Positions 9,121 through 17,859 of a stretch of DNA of 43,291 nucleotides are shown here, piece after piece. Below the pieces are notes generated by a model. It saw only the letters and a program-made list of their open reading frames with translations, was not told where the DNA came from and searched no databases. Source of the DNA: Methylobacteriaceae bacterium (GTDB taxonomy: Bacteria > Pseudomonadota > Alphaproteobacteria > Rhizobiales > Beijerinckiaceae); contig CANEZL010000039.1 in NCBI GenBank assembly GCA_947444195.1, forward strand, positions 1 through 43,291, written 5' to 3'. Each line of letters starts with the position of its first letter. Position 1 is the first letter of the stretch. Both the position numbers and the translations under genes were made by a program.

Positions 9121-11832
9121 ATGCCCGAGACCGGCCGCGACCCGAACCGCCCCTCCCCCGACGCCCTCCTGGAGGCCGCGCGCCGGGCGGAGCGGTCGCG
9201 CGGCCGGCTGAAGGTCTTCCTCGGGGCCGCGCCCGGCGTCGGCAAGACCTACGAGATGCTCACCGTCGGGCGCGCCCGGCTGAAGGCGGGCGCCGACGTG
9301 GTCGTCGGCGTGGTGGAGACCCACGGCCGGGCCGAGACCGCGGCGCTGCTGGAGGGATTCGAGGCGATCCCGCGCCGGGCCGTGCCCTATCACGGCGCCG
9401 TCCTGCAGGAGATGGACCTCGACGCCCTGCTGGCCCGCCGCCCGGCCCTGGCGCTCGTGGACGAACTCGCCCACACCAACGCGCCGGGCTCCCGCCACCC
9501 CAAGCGCTACCAGGACGTGGAGGAACTCCTCGACGCGGGCATCGACGTGCTGACCACCCTCAACATCCAGCACGTGGAGAGCCTCAACGACGTGGTGGCC
9601 TCCATCACCCGCATCCGCGTGCGCGAGACGGTGCCGGACGGGGTGCTCGACCGGGCCGACGACATCGAGGTGGTCGACCTCAACCCCGACGACCTGATCG
9701 AGCGCCTGAAGGCGGGCAAGGTCTACCTGCCGGCCGAGGCCGAGCGGGCCCTGAAGCACTACTTCTCCCGCGGCAACCTCACGGCGCTCCGGGAACTGGC
9801 GCTCCGGCGCACCGCCGACCGGGTCGACGACGAGCTCCTCAGCCACATGCGGGCGAACGCGATTCCCGGCCCCTGGGCGGCGGGCGAGCGGGTGCTGGTC
9901 TGCGTGAACGAGGATCCGCGCTCGGCCGGCCTCGTGCGCCACGCCAAGCGGCTGGCCGACCGCCTCCACGCGCCCTGGACGGCCCTCTCCATCGAGGGCC
10001 CGCGCGCCGCGTCCCTCGGCGAGGCGGAGCGCGACCGGATCGCCGACGCCCTGCGGCTGGCCGACAGGCTCGGCGGCGACGCCGTGACCCTGCCCGGCGG
10101 GCGGCGCGTCGCCGACGACGTCCTCGCCTACGCGCGCCAAGCCAACGTCAACCACATCGTCGTCGGCAAGGCGGCGCGCTCGCGGCTCTTCGAGCTCGTC
10201 AACGGCTCGGTGGTGCACGACCTCGTGCGGGACGGCGGCACCATCAGCGTCCACGTGGTGGCCGGCGAGGCCGCGCCGGCGGCCGACCCCCGCCGGCCGG
10301 TGGACACCGCCGCCCCGGCCGCCGCCCCCGAGATCCGGCCCTACGCCCTGGCGCTGCTCGCCACCGCCGCCGGGCTCGGCCTCGCCCTGCTGCTCCAGCC
10401 CTATGCCGGCCTCGAGAACGCCGACCTGTTCCTGCTGACCAGCGTCGTCGGGGTCGCCGTGCGCTGGGGCCTGGGGCCCTCCCTCGCCGCGGTGGTGGCG
10501 GCCTCGCTCGCCTACAACTTCTTCTTCCTGCCGCCGGTCTACACCTTCACCATCGCCGACCCCACCAACGTCGCGGCCTTCCTGCTCTTCACCCTCGTCG
10601 CCGTGCTGGTCTCGAACCTCGCCGCCCGCGCCCGCCTGAGCGCGGTGGTGAGCCGGGGCCGCGCCCGCGCCACCGAGCGCCTGTTCGGCTTCTCCCGGAA
10701 GCTCGCCGCCTGCGCCACCCTCGACGACGTGCTCTGGGCGACCTCCGCCCAGATCGCGGCCATGCTGAAGGTCCGCGTCGTCCTGCTCCTGCCCGAGGGC
10801 GGGGCGGTCACCGTGCGGGCCGGCTACCCCCCCGAGGACATGCTGGACGAGGCCGACCTCGCCGCGGCCCAGTGGGCCTTCGCCAACGACCGGCCGGCCG
10901 GCCGCGGGGCCGACACCCTGCCGGGGGCCAAGCGCCTGTTCCTGCCGATGCATACCGGGCGCGGCACCATCGGCGTGATCGGCCTCGACGCGGACGGCGC
11001 GGGCCCGATCCTGACACCGGAGGGGCGCCGCCTCCTCGACGCGCTCGCCGACATGGGCGCGCTCGCCATCGAGCGCGTCCGCCTCGTGGAGGATCTCGAC
11101 CGGGCCGAGCGCGCCGCCGAGACCGACCGCCTCGCCCGGGCCCTGCTGACCTCGATCAGCCACGACCTGCGCACGCCGCTCGCCTCCGTGCTGGGGGCGG
11201 CCAGCACCCTGCGCGACCTCGACGCGGCCCTCGGCCCCGAGGCGAAGGCGGAGCTTCTCGGGACCGTCATCGCGGAATCGGAGCGGCTGAACCGGTTCAT
11301 CGCCAACCTCCTCGACATGACCCGGCTGGAGGCCGGCGCCGTGGCCCCGAACCTCGCCCCCCAGGACGTGGCCGAGACCGTCGACACGGCCCTGCGCCGG
11401 GTCGAGCGGGTGCTCGCCGGCCACCGGGTCACCGTGGACATGGCCCCCGCCCTGCCGATGCTGCGGCTCGACCCGGTCCTGTTCGAGCAGGTCCTCGTCA
11501 ACCTGCTCGACAACGCCGCCAAATACGCGCCGGAGGGCACCACGGTGACGGTGGCCGCCCGCCGGGAGGGCGACCGGGTCCGCATCGCCGTGTCGGACGA
11601 GGGCGCCGGCCTGCCGGAGGCGGATCTGGAGCGGGTGTTCGACAAGTTCTACCGGGTGCGCAAGAGCGACCGCGTCCGGGCCGGCACCGGCCTCGGCCTC
11701 GCCATCTCCCGCGGCTTCGTCGAGGCCATGAGCGGCACGGTCACCGCGGGCAACCGGCGGGACCGGCCGGGAGCCGTCTTCACCGTGACCCTGCCGGTCC
11801 CCGCCCGAGGCGCGGAGAACATCGCCGCATGA
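9121..11832 (+). CDS. kdpD: Osmosensitive potassium-channel histidine kinase KdpD
   Basis: Sensor kinase of 903 residues that senses potassium limitation and phosphorylates KdpE. Domains in order: KdpD N-terminal domain with the Walker-A-like GAAPGVGKTYEML (about residues 35-50) and the VDELAHTNAPGSRHPKR block; a universal-stress-like domain (about 255-375); four membrane helices (about 400-500); a GAF-like region; HisKA with SISHDLRTPLAS, phospho-accepting His681; and HATPase_c with NLLDNAAKYAPEG and a G2 box GTGLGLAISRGF. Full length. The stop overlaps the kdpE start (ATGA), so the two are probably translationally coupled. Confidence 0.96.
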   Translation: MPETGRDPNRPSPDALLEAARRAERSRGRLKVFLGAAPGVGKTYEMLTVGRARLKAGADVVVGVVETHGRAETAALLEGFEAIPRRAVPYHGAVLQEMDLDALLARRPALALVDELAHTNAPGSRHPKRYQDVEELLDAGIDVLTTLNIQHVESLNDVVASITRIRVRETVPDGVLDRADDIEVVDLNPDDLIERLKAGKVYLPAEAERALKHYFSRGNLTALRELALRRTADRVDDELLSHMRANAIPGPWAAGERVLVCVNEDPRSAGLVRHAKRLADRLHAPWTALSIEGPRAASLGEAERDRIADALRLADRLGGDAVTLPGGRRVADDVLAYARQANVNHIVVGKAARSRLFELVNGSVVHDLVRDGGTISVHVVAGEAAPAADPRRPVDTAAPAAAPEIRPYALALLATAAGLGLALLLQPYAGLENADLFLLTSVVGVAVRWGLGPSLAAVVAASLAYNFFFLPPVYTFTIADPTNVAAFLLFTLVAVLVSNLAARARLSAVVSRGRARATERLFGFSRKLAACATLDDVLWATSAQIAAMLKVRVVLLLPEGGAVTVRAGYPPEDMLDEADLAAAQWAFANDRPAGRGADTLPGAKRLFLPMHTGRGTIGVIGLDADGAGPILTPEGRRLLDALADMGALAIERVRLVEDLDRAERAAETDRLARALLTSISHDLRTPLASVLGAASTLRDLDAALGPEAKAELLGTVIAESERLNRFIANLLDMTRLEAGAVAPNLAPQDVAETVDTALRRVERVLAGHRVTVDMAPALPMLRLDPVLFEQVLVNLLDNAAKYAPEGTTVTVAARREGDRVRIAVSDEGAGLPEADLERVFDKFYRVRKSDRVRAGTGLGLAISRGFVEAMSGTVTAGNRRDRPGAVFTVTLPVPARGAENIAA

Positions 11833-12551
11833 GCCCGACCATCCTCGTCATCGACGACGAGCCGCCGATCCGCAAGCTGCTGCGCATGGGGCTCTCCACC
11901 CAGGGCTACGCGATCCTGGAGGCGGGAAACGCCGCCGCCGCCCTGGAGGCGCTCGCCCGCGAGCGCGTGGACCTCGTCATCCTCGATCTCGGGCTGCCCG
12001 ACATGCGCGGGCACGACCTGCTCCGCGCGGTCCGGGCGGCCCATCCCGGCCTGCCGGTGGTGGTGCTGTCGAGCCGGGACGACGAGGGCGGCAAGGTCGA
12101 GGCCCTCGACCTCGGGGCCGACGACTACGTCACCAAGCCCTTCGGCATGGCCGAGCTCCTGGCGCGCCTGCGCGCGGCCCTGCGCCACCAGCTCGCCGCG
12201 CAGGGGGAGCGGCCGGTCTTCCGGGTCGACGGCCTCGCGGTGGACCTCGTCCGCCGCGTGGTGCGGGTCGACGGGACGGAGGTGAGGCTGACCCCGCGGG
12301 AGTACGACTTCCTGCGGGTGCTGGTGCTGCATGCCGGCAAGGTGCTCACCCACGCCCAGCTGATGAACGCGGTCTCGGTCTCCTCCGACCCGCAATACCT
12401 GCGCGTCTACATGCGCCAGCTCCGGCAGAAGCTGGAGGCCGATCCGGAGCGCCCGCGCATCCTCCTCACCGAGACCGGCGTCGGCTACCGCCTGCGCGCG
12501 CCCGACGACGAGCCGGGCCCGCAGCCGGAGCCGAAGGAGCGGGGCCCGTGA
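11829..12551 (+). CDS. kdpE: KDP operon response regulator KdpE
   Basis: OmpR-family regulator of 240 residues. The receiver domain has the acidic pair D9/D10, phosphorylation site D53 (VILDLGLPDMRG) and TKPF Lys; the C-terminal winged helix has LTPREYDFLRVL and GVGYRLRAPD. It activates kdp transcription when phosphorylated by KdpD. The start overlaps the kdpD stop by four bases. Its likely target is the 11-bp repeat pair at 3936-3961. The last dozen residues (EPGPQPEPKERGP) are a low-complexity tail. Confidence 0.95.
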   Translation: MSPTILVIDDEPPIRKLLRMGLSTQGYAILEAGNAAAALEALARERVDLVILDLGLPDMRGHDLLRAVRAAHPGLPVVVLSSRDDEGGKVEALDLGADDYVTKPFGMAELLARLRAALRHQLAAQGERPVFRVDGLAVDLVRRVVRVDGTEVRLTPREYDFLRVLVLHAGKVLTHAQLMNAVSVSSDPQYLRVYMRQLRQKLEADPERPRILLTETGVGYRLRAPDDEPGPQPEPKERGP

Positions 12552-12582
12552 TGGCGCTGCGTGGGCTTCGCGGGCCGGCGGC

Positions 12583-13044
12583 ATGAGCGTCGACGAGATG
12601 CTCGCGCCCGAGGATGCCCTGGTCGGCCTGCGCGCGCCGGGCAAGCGGGCCCTCCTCGGGAACCTCGCCGGGCGCGCCGCGGGCAGGCTGGGGCTCCCCG
12701 TCGAGGCGATCCTCCCCCCGCTTCTCAGGCGCGAGGATCTGGGCTCCACCGGCGTCGGCGGCGGGGTGGCCCTGCCCCACGCGCGGCTGGAGGCGGTGCG
12801 GCGGCCGTTCGGGCTGCTGGCGCGGCTGCGCGAGCCGGTCGATTTCGATGCGGTGGACGACGGGCCGGTGGACCTCGTCTTCCTCCTGCTGCTCCCCGCC
12901 GGCGACGAGGGCGGGCACCTGAACGCCCTGGCCTGCGTGGCGCGCCGGCTGCGGGACCCGGAGACCGCGGCGGCCCTGCGCGGCGCGCGGGACGCGGCCG
13001 GCCTCCACGCGCGCGTCACCGACCGGTCCGCCGGCAAGGTGTGA
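12583..13044 (+). CDS. PTS EIIA (PtsN-like) nitrogen-regulatory protein at end of kdp operon
   Basis: EIIA domain of the fructose/nitrogen type, 153 residues. The phosphorylatable histidine is His66 in GGGVALPHARL, preceded by LRREDLGSTGVG and followed by VDLVFLLLLPA, all typical of PtsN. It begins 31 bp after kdpE and is probably co-transcribed with it. In E. coli, unphosphorylated EIIA-Ntr binds KdpD and raises its kinase activity, so a copy at the end of kdpDE suggests a local input to potassium sensing; this is inference. Genomes of this group usually also carry ptsN near rpoN, so this is likely a second paralogue. Confidence 0.82.
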   Translation: MSVDEMLAPEDALVGLRAPGKRALLGNLAGRAAGRLGLPVEAILPPLLRREDLGSTGVGGGVALPHARLEAVRRPFGLLARLREPVDFDAVDDGPVDLVFLLLLPAGDEGGHLNALACVARRLRDPETAAALRGARDAAGLHARVTDRSAGKV

Positions 13045-13157
13045 AGGCCGGCGCGGGGCGGGGCCACCCCCTCGAGCGCCGCCGGGCCCGGCCGCACGGG
13101 CCGCGGCATCCGGGCCGGGTATCCTCCCAGCGGCCCGACATCCACGTCTGGTCGGCA

Positions 13158-13200
13158 GCAATAATCCCGAGAATTCCGATTGAATTTCGGCTTTTATTGC
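13158..13200. promoter_or_regulatory. AT-rich extended hairpin between ptsN-like gene and TerB-like gene
   Basis: Outer arms GCAATAA (13158-13164) and TTATTGC (13194-13200) are perfect. Inner arms at 13167-13175 and 13183-13190 pair over 8 bp with one bulged G, around a 7-nt loop. The structure is strongly AT-rich compared with its surroundings. A TATAAT hexamer follows at 13228-13233, with no convincing -35 box. It may be an operator and promoter for the gene at 13288 or the end of the kdp transcript. Confidence 0.45.
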
Positions 13201-13287
13201 GTAGCGATATGTAGACAGTGAGAATTGTATAATATATCAGCCTCCCCGTCCGTAATCAAGCTTGGATCCACGCGGAAGGGCCTGAAA

Positions 13288-13707
13288 ATGTTCAACATGT
13301 TCAAGTCGCAGGCGTCGCTCGATCTGACGCCGCGCAACTGCCTGGCGGTCTCCCTGCTCTACTGCATGGCCTCCGACGGCGAGATCGACCCGGAGGAGAT
13401 CGGCCACCTGATGTCGGTCCTCGGCCGCAACGCGACGCGGCAGCAGCTGGACGCGGTCCTGCGCTACACCCGCTCCACCCAGCCGGCCCAGTTCCTCGGC
13501 GAGGCCGCGGCCAAGCTCCGGCCGGAGCAGAAGCTCTGCATCGTCCTGAATATGATCGACAGCGCCATGTCGGACGGCGAGGCCGAGCCCGGCGAGGAGC
13601 GGCTGATCATGCAGTTCGCGCAGGCCTTCGAACTCTCGGAGAACGAGCTGACGCCGCACTTCCGCACGCTGGTGGCCAAGAACGACCGCGCCGTGCTGGA
13701 CCGCTGA
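13288..13707 (+). CDS. TerB-like protein
   Basis: Protein of 139 residues, soluble and helical. It contains two similar acidic repeats, LYCMASDGEIDPEE (near 23-36) and MIDSAMSDGEAEPGEE (near 93-108), the pattern of the TerB tellurite-resistance-like domain, in which the acidic loops bind metal. Tellurite resistance is not implied; the domain is widespread and its role is unknown in most cases. ATG 13288 has GGAAGGG at 13274-13280; a longer frame from TTG 13225 would translate the promoter region. It stands alone, convergent with 13750-14076. Confidence 0.68.
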   Translation: MFNMFKSQASLDLTPRNCLAVSLLYCMASDGEIDPEEIGHLMSVLGRNATRQQLDAVLRYTRSTQPAQFLGEAAAKLRPEQKLCIVLNMIDSAMSDGEAEPGEERLIMQFAQAFELSENELTPHFRTLVAKNDRAVLDR

Positions 13708-13749
13708 CCGGCGCGCGGGCGGCGCTGCGGATCGGGGAGGCCGCGGCCC

Positions 13750-14076
13750 TCAGATCCGCAGCGCGATGCGCTCCGCCGAGAGCAGCACGGCGTCCGGGCG
13801 GTGCGCGGTCTCGTCCTCGGCGTAGCCCAGGGCCGCCTCGCGGCTCCGGAAGAGGCCGCCGGCCCGCCCGTGGATCTCGACGGCGATCCAGTGGCCCTGC
13901 GCGTCCTGGCCGACGACGAACCGGGAGCACTCCCCGCCGACGTGGATGCCGGTTCGGCGCGCGGGCGCGCGGTACGACACGGCATCGTGGACGGTCGCGG
14001 CGCGGTCGGGAACGGCTTCGGCGGCGTCCGCGCCGGGGGCGTCGTCGGGGCGAGCGGCCTGGACGGTGGGAGACAT
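13750..14076 (-). CDS. Hypothetical small protein
   Basis: Protein of 108 residues with no name I can give. The first 30 residues are Ala/Asp/Pro-rich and probably disordered; the rest (YRAPARRTGIHVGGECSRF, WIAVEIHGRAGGLFRS, AALGYAEDE) looks like a small beta-rich fold with one glycine-rich turn. The HGRAGGLFRSREAALGYA segment resembles short alphaproteobacterial proteins where an aromatic/glycine turn precedes an 'AA.rYA' helix. ATG 14076 is chosen over the upstream frame, which is Arg/Pro-rich. It is convergent with the TerB-like gene, 42 bp away. Confidence 0.6.
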   Translation of the reverse strand: MSPTVQAARPDDAPGADAAEAVPDRAATVHDAVSYRAPARRTGIHVGGECSRFVVGQDAQGHWIAVEIHGRAGGLFRSREAALGYAEDETAHRPDAVLLSAERIALRI

Positions 14077-14181
14077 CGGCGGTCCTGGGGTTCGCGCGGT
14101 CCTCGGGGGCCGCGCGCCCAAGCTGGGCCCGAAGGCGTTAGGGTTCGAGGGGGAGGCGGGGCCGATCGCGTGAGCGTCTCG

Positions 14182-14284
14182 TTAGAGCACGATGCGGAAA
14201 AGTGGAATCCGGTTTTCCGGATTCGTCGTGCGACCACAGAGAGATAGGGCGTGCTGCCGGTTCCGTGAGAAAGCAGCACGCTCC
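14182..14284 (-). repeat. Dispersed two-hairpin repeat, copy 2 (upstream of ghrA-like gene)
   Basis: Reverse-complement copy of the element at 8319-8420. Hairpin A: 9-bp stem 14249-14257 with 14273-14281 and a 15-nt loop. Hairpin B: CGGAAAA (14195-14201) with TTTTCCG (14213-14219), enclosed by GCACGA (14187-14192) and TCGTGC (14226-14231). Two base pairs in stem A differ from copy 1 on both sides so that pairing is kept. The copy occupies much of the 312-bp gap between 14077 and 14388; in the rest I see nothing. Confidence 0.85.
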
Positions 14285-14388
14285 AGGAGCCGCCCCGGAC
14301 GCGGTGCGGGCCGCCGTCCTGGTCCCCGGGGGCGCGCCGTGCGAGGGGATCCCGCACGCGGCCGGACCGTGCCGCCGGGAGAGGCAGG

Positions 14389-15345
14389 ATGCGCGCACCG
14401 ATCGCTTTCCTCGGGACCCTGGATGCCGGGGAGACGGCGGCCTTCCGCGCCGCCCTGGCCGCGGCGATGCCGGAGGAGACCGTCCTGCCGTTCCCGGACC
14501 TGAGCCCGGCCCAGCGCGCCGCGGTGGAGATCGCCGTCGTCGCCAACCCGCTTCCCGCGGAGGTGGCGCAGCTGCCCGCCCTCGCCTGGATCCAGAGCCT
14601 GTGGGCGGGGGTCGAGCGCCTGGTCCGGGAGCGCGACGCGGACGGGCCGCCCATCGTGCGCCTCGTCGATCCCGAACTCGCCCGCACCATGGCCGAGGCC
14701 GTGCTCGCCTGGACCTACTATCTGCAGCGCGACATGCCGGCCTACCGGGCCCAGCAGGCGGACGCCCTCTGGCGGCCTCGCCCCTATCGCAGCCCGGCCG
14801 AGACCACGGTCGGCCTGCTCGGCCTCGGCGCCCTCGGCACGGCCGCCGCGGCGCGGCTCGGGCAGGCGGGTTTCCGGGTCGCCGGGTGGAGCCGGACCCC
14901 CCGTCCCCTCCCCGCCGACGTCCCGTCCGCGGGGACGTTCACGGGCGAGGCGGGCCTATCGCGCCTGCTGGCGCTCGGCGACATCCTCGTCTGCCTGCTG
15001 CCTCTGACGGCGGCGACGCGCGGGCTCCTCGATGCGCGGCGCCTCGGGGCGATGAAGCCGGGGGCGGCCCTGATCAACTTCGCCCGCGGGGCGATCCTGG
15101 TGGAGGCAGACCTTCTCGCACGCCTCGATGCGGGCCTGCTCGCGCATGCGGTCCTCGACGTGTTCGAGACCGAGCCGCTGCCGGCGGCCTCGCCCCTGTG
15201 GCGGCACCCGGCGGTGACGGTGCTGCCCCACATCTCCGGGCCGACGAGCCCGCGCTCGGCGGCGCGGGTGGTCGCCGCGAACGTCCGCGCGTTCCGGGAA
15301 ACGGGCCAGGTCCCCGCGGCTGTGGACGCGGCGCGGGGCTATTGA
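14389..15345 (+). CDS. Glyoxylate/hydroxypyruvate reductase A-like D-2-hydroxyacid dehydrogenase
   Basis: NAD(P)H-dependent 2-hydroxyacid dehydrogenase of 318 residues. The nucleotide-binding GLGALG is at residues 145-150. The catalytic set is visible: Arg in INFARGAIL, Glu in DVFETEPLP and His in VTVLPHISGPTSPRSAARVV, the latter being the GhrA-type C-terminal motif. The reaction is reduction of glyoxylate or hydroxypyruvate to glycolate or glycerate; in a methylotroph with the serine cycle this could be relevant, but the main HprA enzyme belongs to another subgroup. ATG 14389 follows GGAGAGGCAGG. Confidence 0.85.
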   Translation: MRAPIAFLGTLDAGETAAFRAALAAAMPEETVLPFPDLSPAQRAAVEIAVVANPLPAEVAQLPALAWIQSLWAGVERLVRERDADGPPIVRLVDPELARTMAEAVLAWTYYLQRDMPAYRAQQADALWRPRPYRSPAETTVGLLGLGALGTAAAARLGQAGFRVAGWSRTPRPLPADVPSAGTFTGEAGLSRLLALGDILVCLLPLTAATRGLLDARRLGAMKPGAALINFARGAILVEADLLARLDAGLLAHAVLDVFETEPLPAASPLWRHPAVTVLPHISGPTSPRSAARVVAANVRAFRETGQVPAAVDAARGY

Positions 15346-15577
15346 GCGCCGGGGGGCGCCGACCCGGCGCCGTGGCGTTGATCCGGCCTTAACCCGCGGG
15401 CCCGTACCCTCGCAGCCGACCGCCGGTTTGCAGGCTGCGAGATCAATCGATGCACCACGCCGCAGGCCCGTGCCGTCCTGCACCTGCCCTTGTCCCTGAC
15501 CCCGCCCTTGCCCTTGCCCCCTCGGATCGGGCGCGCGGCCCGGCTTCGCACGCCGCCCGGATCGGGGACGGAGCGGC

Positions 15578-16540
15578 ATGAGCGGCGCGGGTCCGGTCCA
15601 CCGCGAGGCCCGGAGGCTGGCCGCGCTCGGCGCCCGGGCCGCGGCGGCCGCGCGGATCGGCGTCTGGGAATGCCGTCTCGCCGATGAAACCCTGACCTGG
15701 ACGGACGCGGTCTACGACCTCTTCGATGTGCCCCGCGGCGCGCCCCTGTGCCGGGCGCGAATCCTCGATCTCTACAGGCCGGACTCCCTGGCCGCGCTCG
15801 AGCGCGTGCGCGGCGCGGCGATCGCGCGGGGAAACGATTTCACGCTGGAGGCCGAGATCGTCACGGCGTCGGGCCGGAACCGCTGGATCCGGCTGAACGG
15901 CAGCGTGGACCGCTCGGCCGGCGTCCCGGTGCGGCTGTTCGGTCTGAAGCGGGACGTCACCGAGGAGAAGCGGGAGCGGGACCGTCTGCAGGAACGCGCC
16001 GAGCGCGACGCGCTCACGGGCCTGTCCAATCGTGCCCGGTTCGACCTCTGCCTCGCCGGCCGGACGGACATCGCCGTGGCGGCGCTTCTCCTCGTCGATC
16101 TCGACGGCTTCAAGCCGATCAACGACGTGCACGGACACGCGGCCGGCGATCTCTGCCTCGTGGAGGTGGCGGACCGGCTCCGGCGTGTCTGCGGCCCGCG
16201 CGGTCTCGTGGCCCGGGTCGGCGGCGACGAGTTCGCGCTCCTGCTGGCCCCCGGTCTCGACGGGGGCGCCCCGGAGCGCATCGCCGCCGAGATCGTGGCG
16301 GCGCTCGCCGAGCCGGTATGCCGGCACGGGCTGGTTCTGCGCATCGGCGCCTCGGTGGGCATCGCCCGGCAGACGGGTTGCGGCCCGGCCCTGCTCTATG
16401 CACGGGCCGACGCGGCGCTCTACGCCGCCAAGGCGGCGGGCCGCGGCACGTTCCGGAGCTTCGAGCGGATGGTCGATCCGACCGGGGGAGGCCGCGCCCC
16501 GCGCCGGGTCCCGCCTGCCGCGCTCCTCGGACTCCGCTGA
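15578..16540 (+). CDS. PAS-GGDEF diguanylate cyclase
   Basis: Protein of 320 residues, no membrane helix. A PAS domain covers about residues 25-125 (IGVWECRLADETLTWTDAVYDLF ... LFGLKRDVTEEKRERDRLQ). The GGDEF domain covers about 140-300 with LTGLSNRARFD, DLDGFKPINDVHGHAAGD and an intact GGDEF at 215-219, so it should make cyclic di-GMP. The usual product-inhibition I-site (RxxD, five residues before GGDEF) is replaced by GPRG. The PAS domain probably sets activity in response to a ligand or redox state. It is convergent with the kinase at 16561-17769, 20 bp away. Confidence 0.9.
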   Translation: MSGAGPVHREARRLAALGARAAAAARIGVWECRLADETLTWTDAVYDLFDVPRGAPLCRARILDLYRPDSLAALERVRGAAIARGNDFTLEAEIVTASGRNRWIRLNGSVDRSAGVPVRLFGLKRDVTEEKRERDRLQERAERDALTGLSNRARFDLCLAGRTDIAVAALLLVDLDGFKPINDVHGHAAGDLCLVEVADRLRRVCGPRGLVARVGGDEFALLLAPGLDGGAPERIAAEIVAALAEPVCRHGLVLRIGASVGIARQTGCGPALLYARADAALYAAKAAGRGTFRSFERMVDPTGGGRAPRRVPPAALLGLR

Positions 16541-16560
16541 GGGGACGGCCGACCCAGCCC

Positions 16561-17769
16561 CTACGCCGCCCCCTGCCCTGCCCCTTGCCCTGCCAGCGGC
16601 ACGGCGAGGTGGAAATGCGCCCCCGCCCCGTCCCGCGGCGTGTCGAGCGTCGCGCCGAGCTGGCGGCTCAGGTTCGACACCACGCGCATGCCGAGGCTGC
16701 GCGAGGTCCGGGCGATGTCGAACCCCGCCGGCAGGCCGATGCCGTCGTCGCGGACCGTGAGCAGGAGCCGGTCCCCGTCCCGCTCGGTCCGGACCCGGAT
16801 CTCGCCCCCCTGCGGGTGGCTGGCCTCGGGATAGGCGTACTTGATCGCGTTGGTGACGAGCTCGTTGACGAGGAGCCCGATCGGGATCGCCTGGTCGGCG
16901 GAGATGCGCTGCGGGGCCACGGTGCAGACGAGGCGGTGGCGCGGGGCGCCGCTCTGCAGGTTGGCGGTCAGCGTCTGGAGGAAGGGCGCGAGGTCGATCT
17001 CGCCCGGCGCGCTCTCCCGCTCCCGGTCCCCCTGCCGCCAGAGCTGGTCGTGCACCCCCGCGATCGCCTCCACGCGCGTGCGCGCGTCGATGAGCGCGGC
17101 GCGCACCGCCTCCCCGTCCGGCCCGGCCTCGGCGCTGCGGGCCTGGAGCGCGAGCAGGCTCGCGACGATGGCGAGGCTGTTCTTGACCCGGTGGCTCATC
17201 TCGCGGGCGAGCAGGTCCTGCCGGGCGAGGGCGGCCCGGAGCAGCCCCTCCGTGCGCACCCGCTCGATGGCGCCGCCCAGCAGGTTCGCGAAGCCCTGCA
17301 TGAAGGCGATGTCGGCCTCGCTGAACACGCCGGCGCGGGTGTCGTCCACCTCCAGCACGCCGAAGGCGCCGTCGCGGTTCTCGATCAGCACGTTGATCGC
17401 CCGCCGGATGCCGTGCTCGGCCATGAGCTGCGGCGTGCGGAAGCGCGTCTCCTCGGCGAGGTGGTTCGAGATCACGGGCCGCCGCGTCTTCAGGGCGAAG
17501 CCCGCGGGGGAGGCGAGGTCGGCGCCCACGCGGGCCCTGCCGATCACGTCCGGCGCCCAGCCGACCCCGGCGCGCACCAGCAGCATGTCCTCGCCGCGCA
17601 GGTACTCGAGGGCCTTGCAGAACTGCGCGCCCATCCCCTCCGCGCAGAGCTCGGTCGCCCGCTGAAGGAGCGTGTCGATGTCGTCGCCGCGCAGGGCCTC
17701 CACGCCGAACTCGGAGAGGATGGCCTGCTGGTGCAGGCGCAGCGAGAGGTCTGCGGAACACGGATCCAT
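16561..17769 (-). CDS. GAF / HisKA_2 sensor histidine kinase
   Basis: Soluble kinase of 402 residues. A GAF domain spans about residues 25-175 (CKALEYLRGEDMLLVRAGVGW ... FGVLEVDDTRAGVFSEADIAFMQGFANLL). The dimerisation and phosphorylation segment has EMSHRVKNSLAIVASLLALQAR with His193, typical of HisKA_2 (HWE-related) kinases. The ATPase domain has NELVTNAIKYAYP and DDGIGLPAG. The C-terminus ends in Gly/Gln/Ala repeats encoded by a CCCTGCC-like tract. HisKA_2 and HWE kinases often feed the PhyR general-stress pathway or orphan regulators; no response regulator gene is nearby. Signal unknown. Confidence 0.88.
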   Translation of the reverse strand: MDPCSADLSLRLHQQAILSEFGVEALRGDDIDTLLQRATELCAEGMGAQFCKALEYLRGEDMLLVRAGVGWAPDVIGRARVGADLASPAGFALKTRRPVISNHLAEETRFRTPQLMAEHGIRRAINVLIENRDGAFGVLEVDDTRAGVFSEADIAFMQGFANLLGGAIERVRTEGLLRAALARQDLLAREMSHRVKNSLAIVASLLALQARSAEAGPDGEAVRAALIDARTRVEAIAGVHDQLWRQGDRERESAPGEIDLAPFLQTLTANLQSGAPRHRLVCTVAPQRISADQAIPIGLLVNELVTNAIKYAYPEASHPQGGEIRVRTERDGDRLLLTVRDDGIGLPAGFDIARTSRSLGMRVVSNLSRQLGATLDTPRDGAGAHFHLAVPLAGQGAGQGAA

Positions 17770-17859
17770 GGCGGCCGCGATCCTAGCAGGAACCGCGGGC
17801 GGGGGCGATCACGCGCCGGGGCGCGAGGCACGCGCGGCCCCCCGCGCGCTCCGGAATTC

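Noticed and set aside
13225..13287. Longer TerB-like protein from TTG 13225
   Set aside because: It would translate the -10-like TATAAT; the ATG at 13288 has a good ribosome site.
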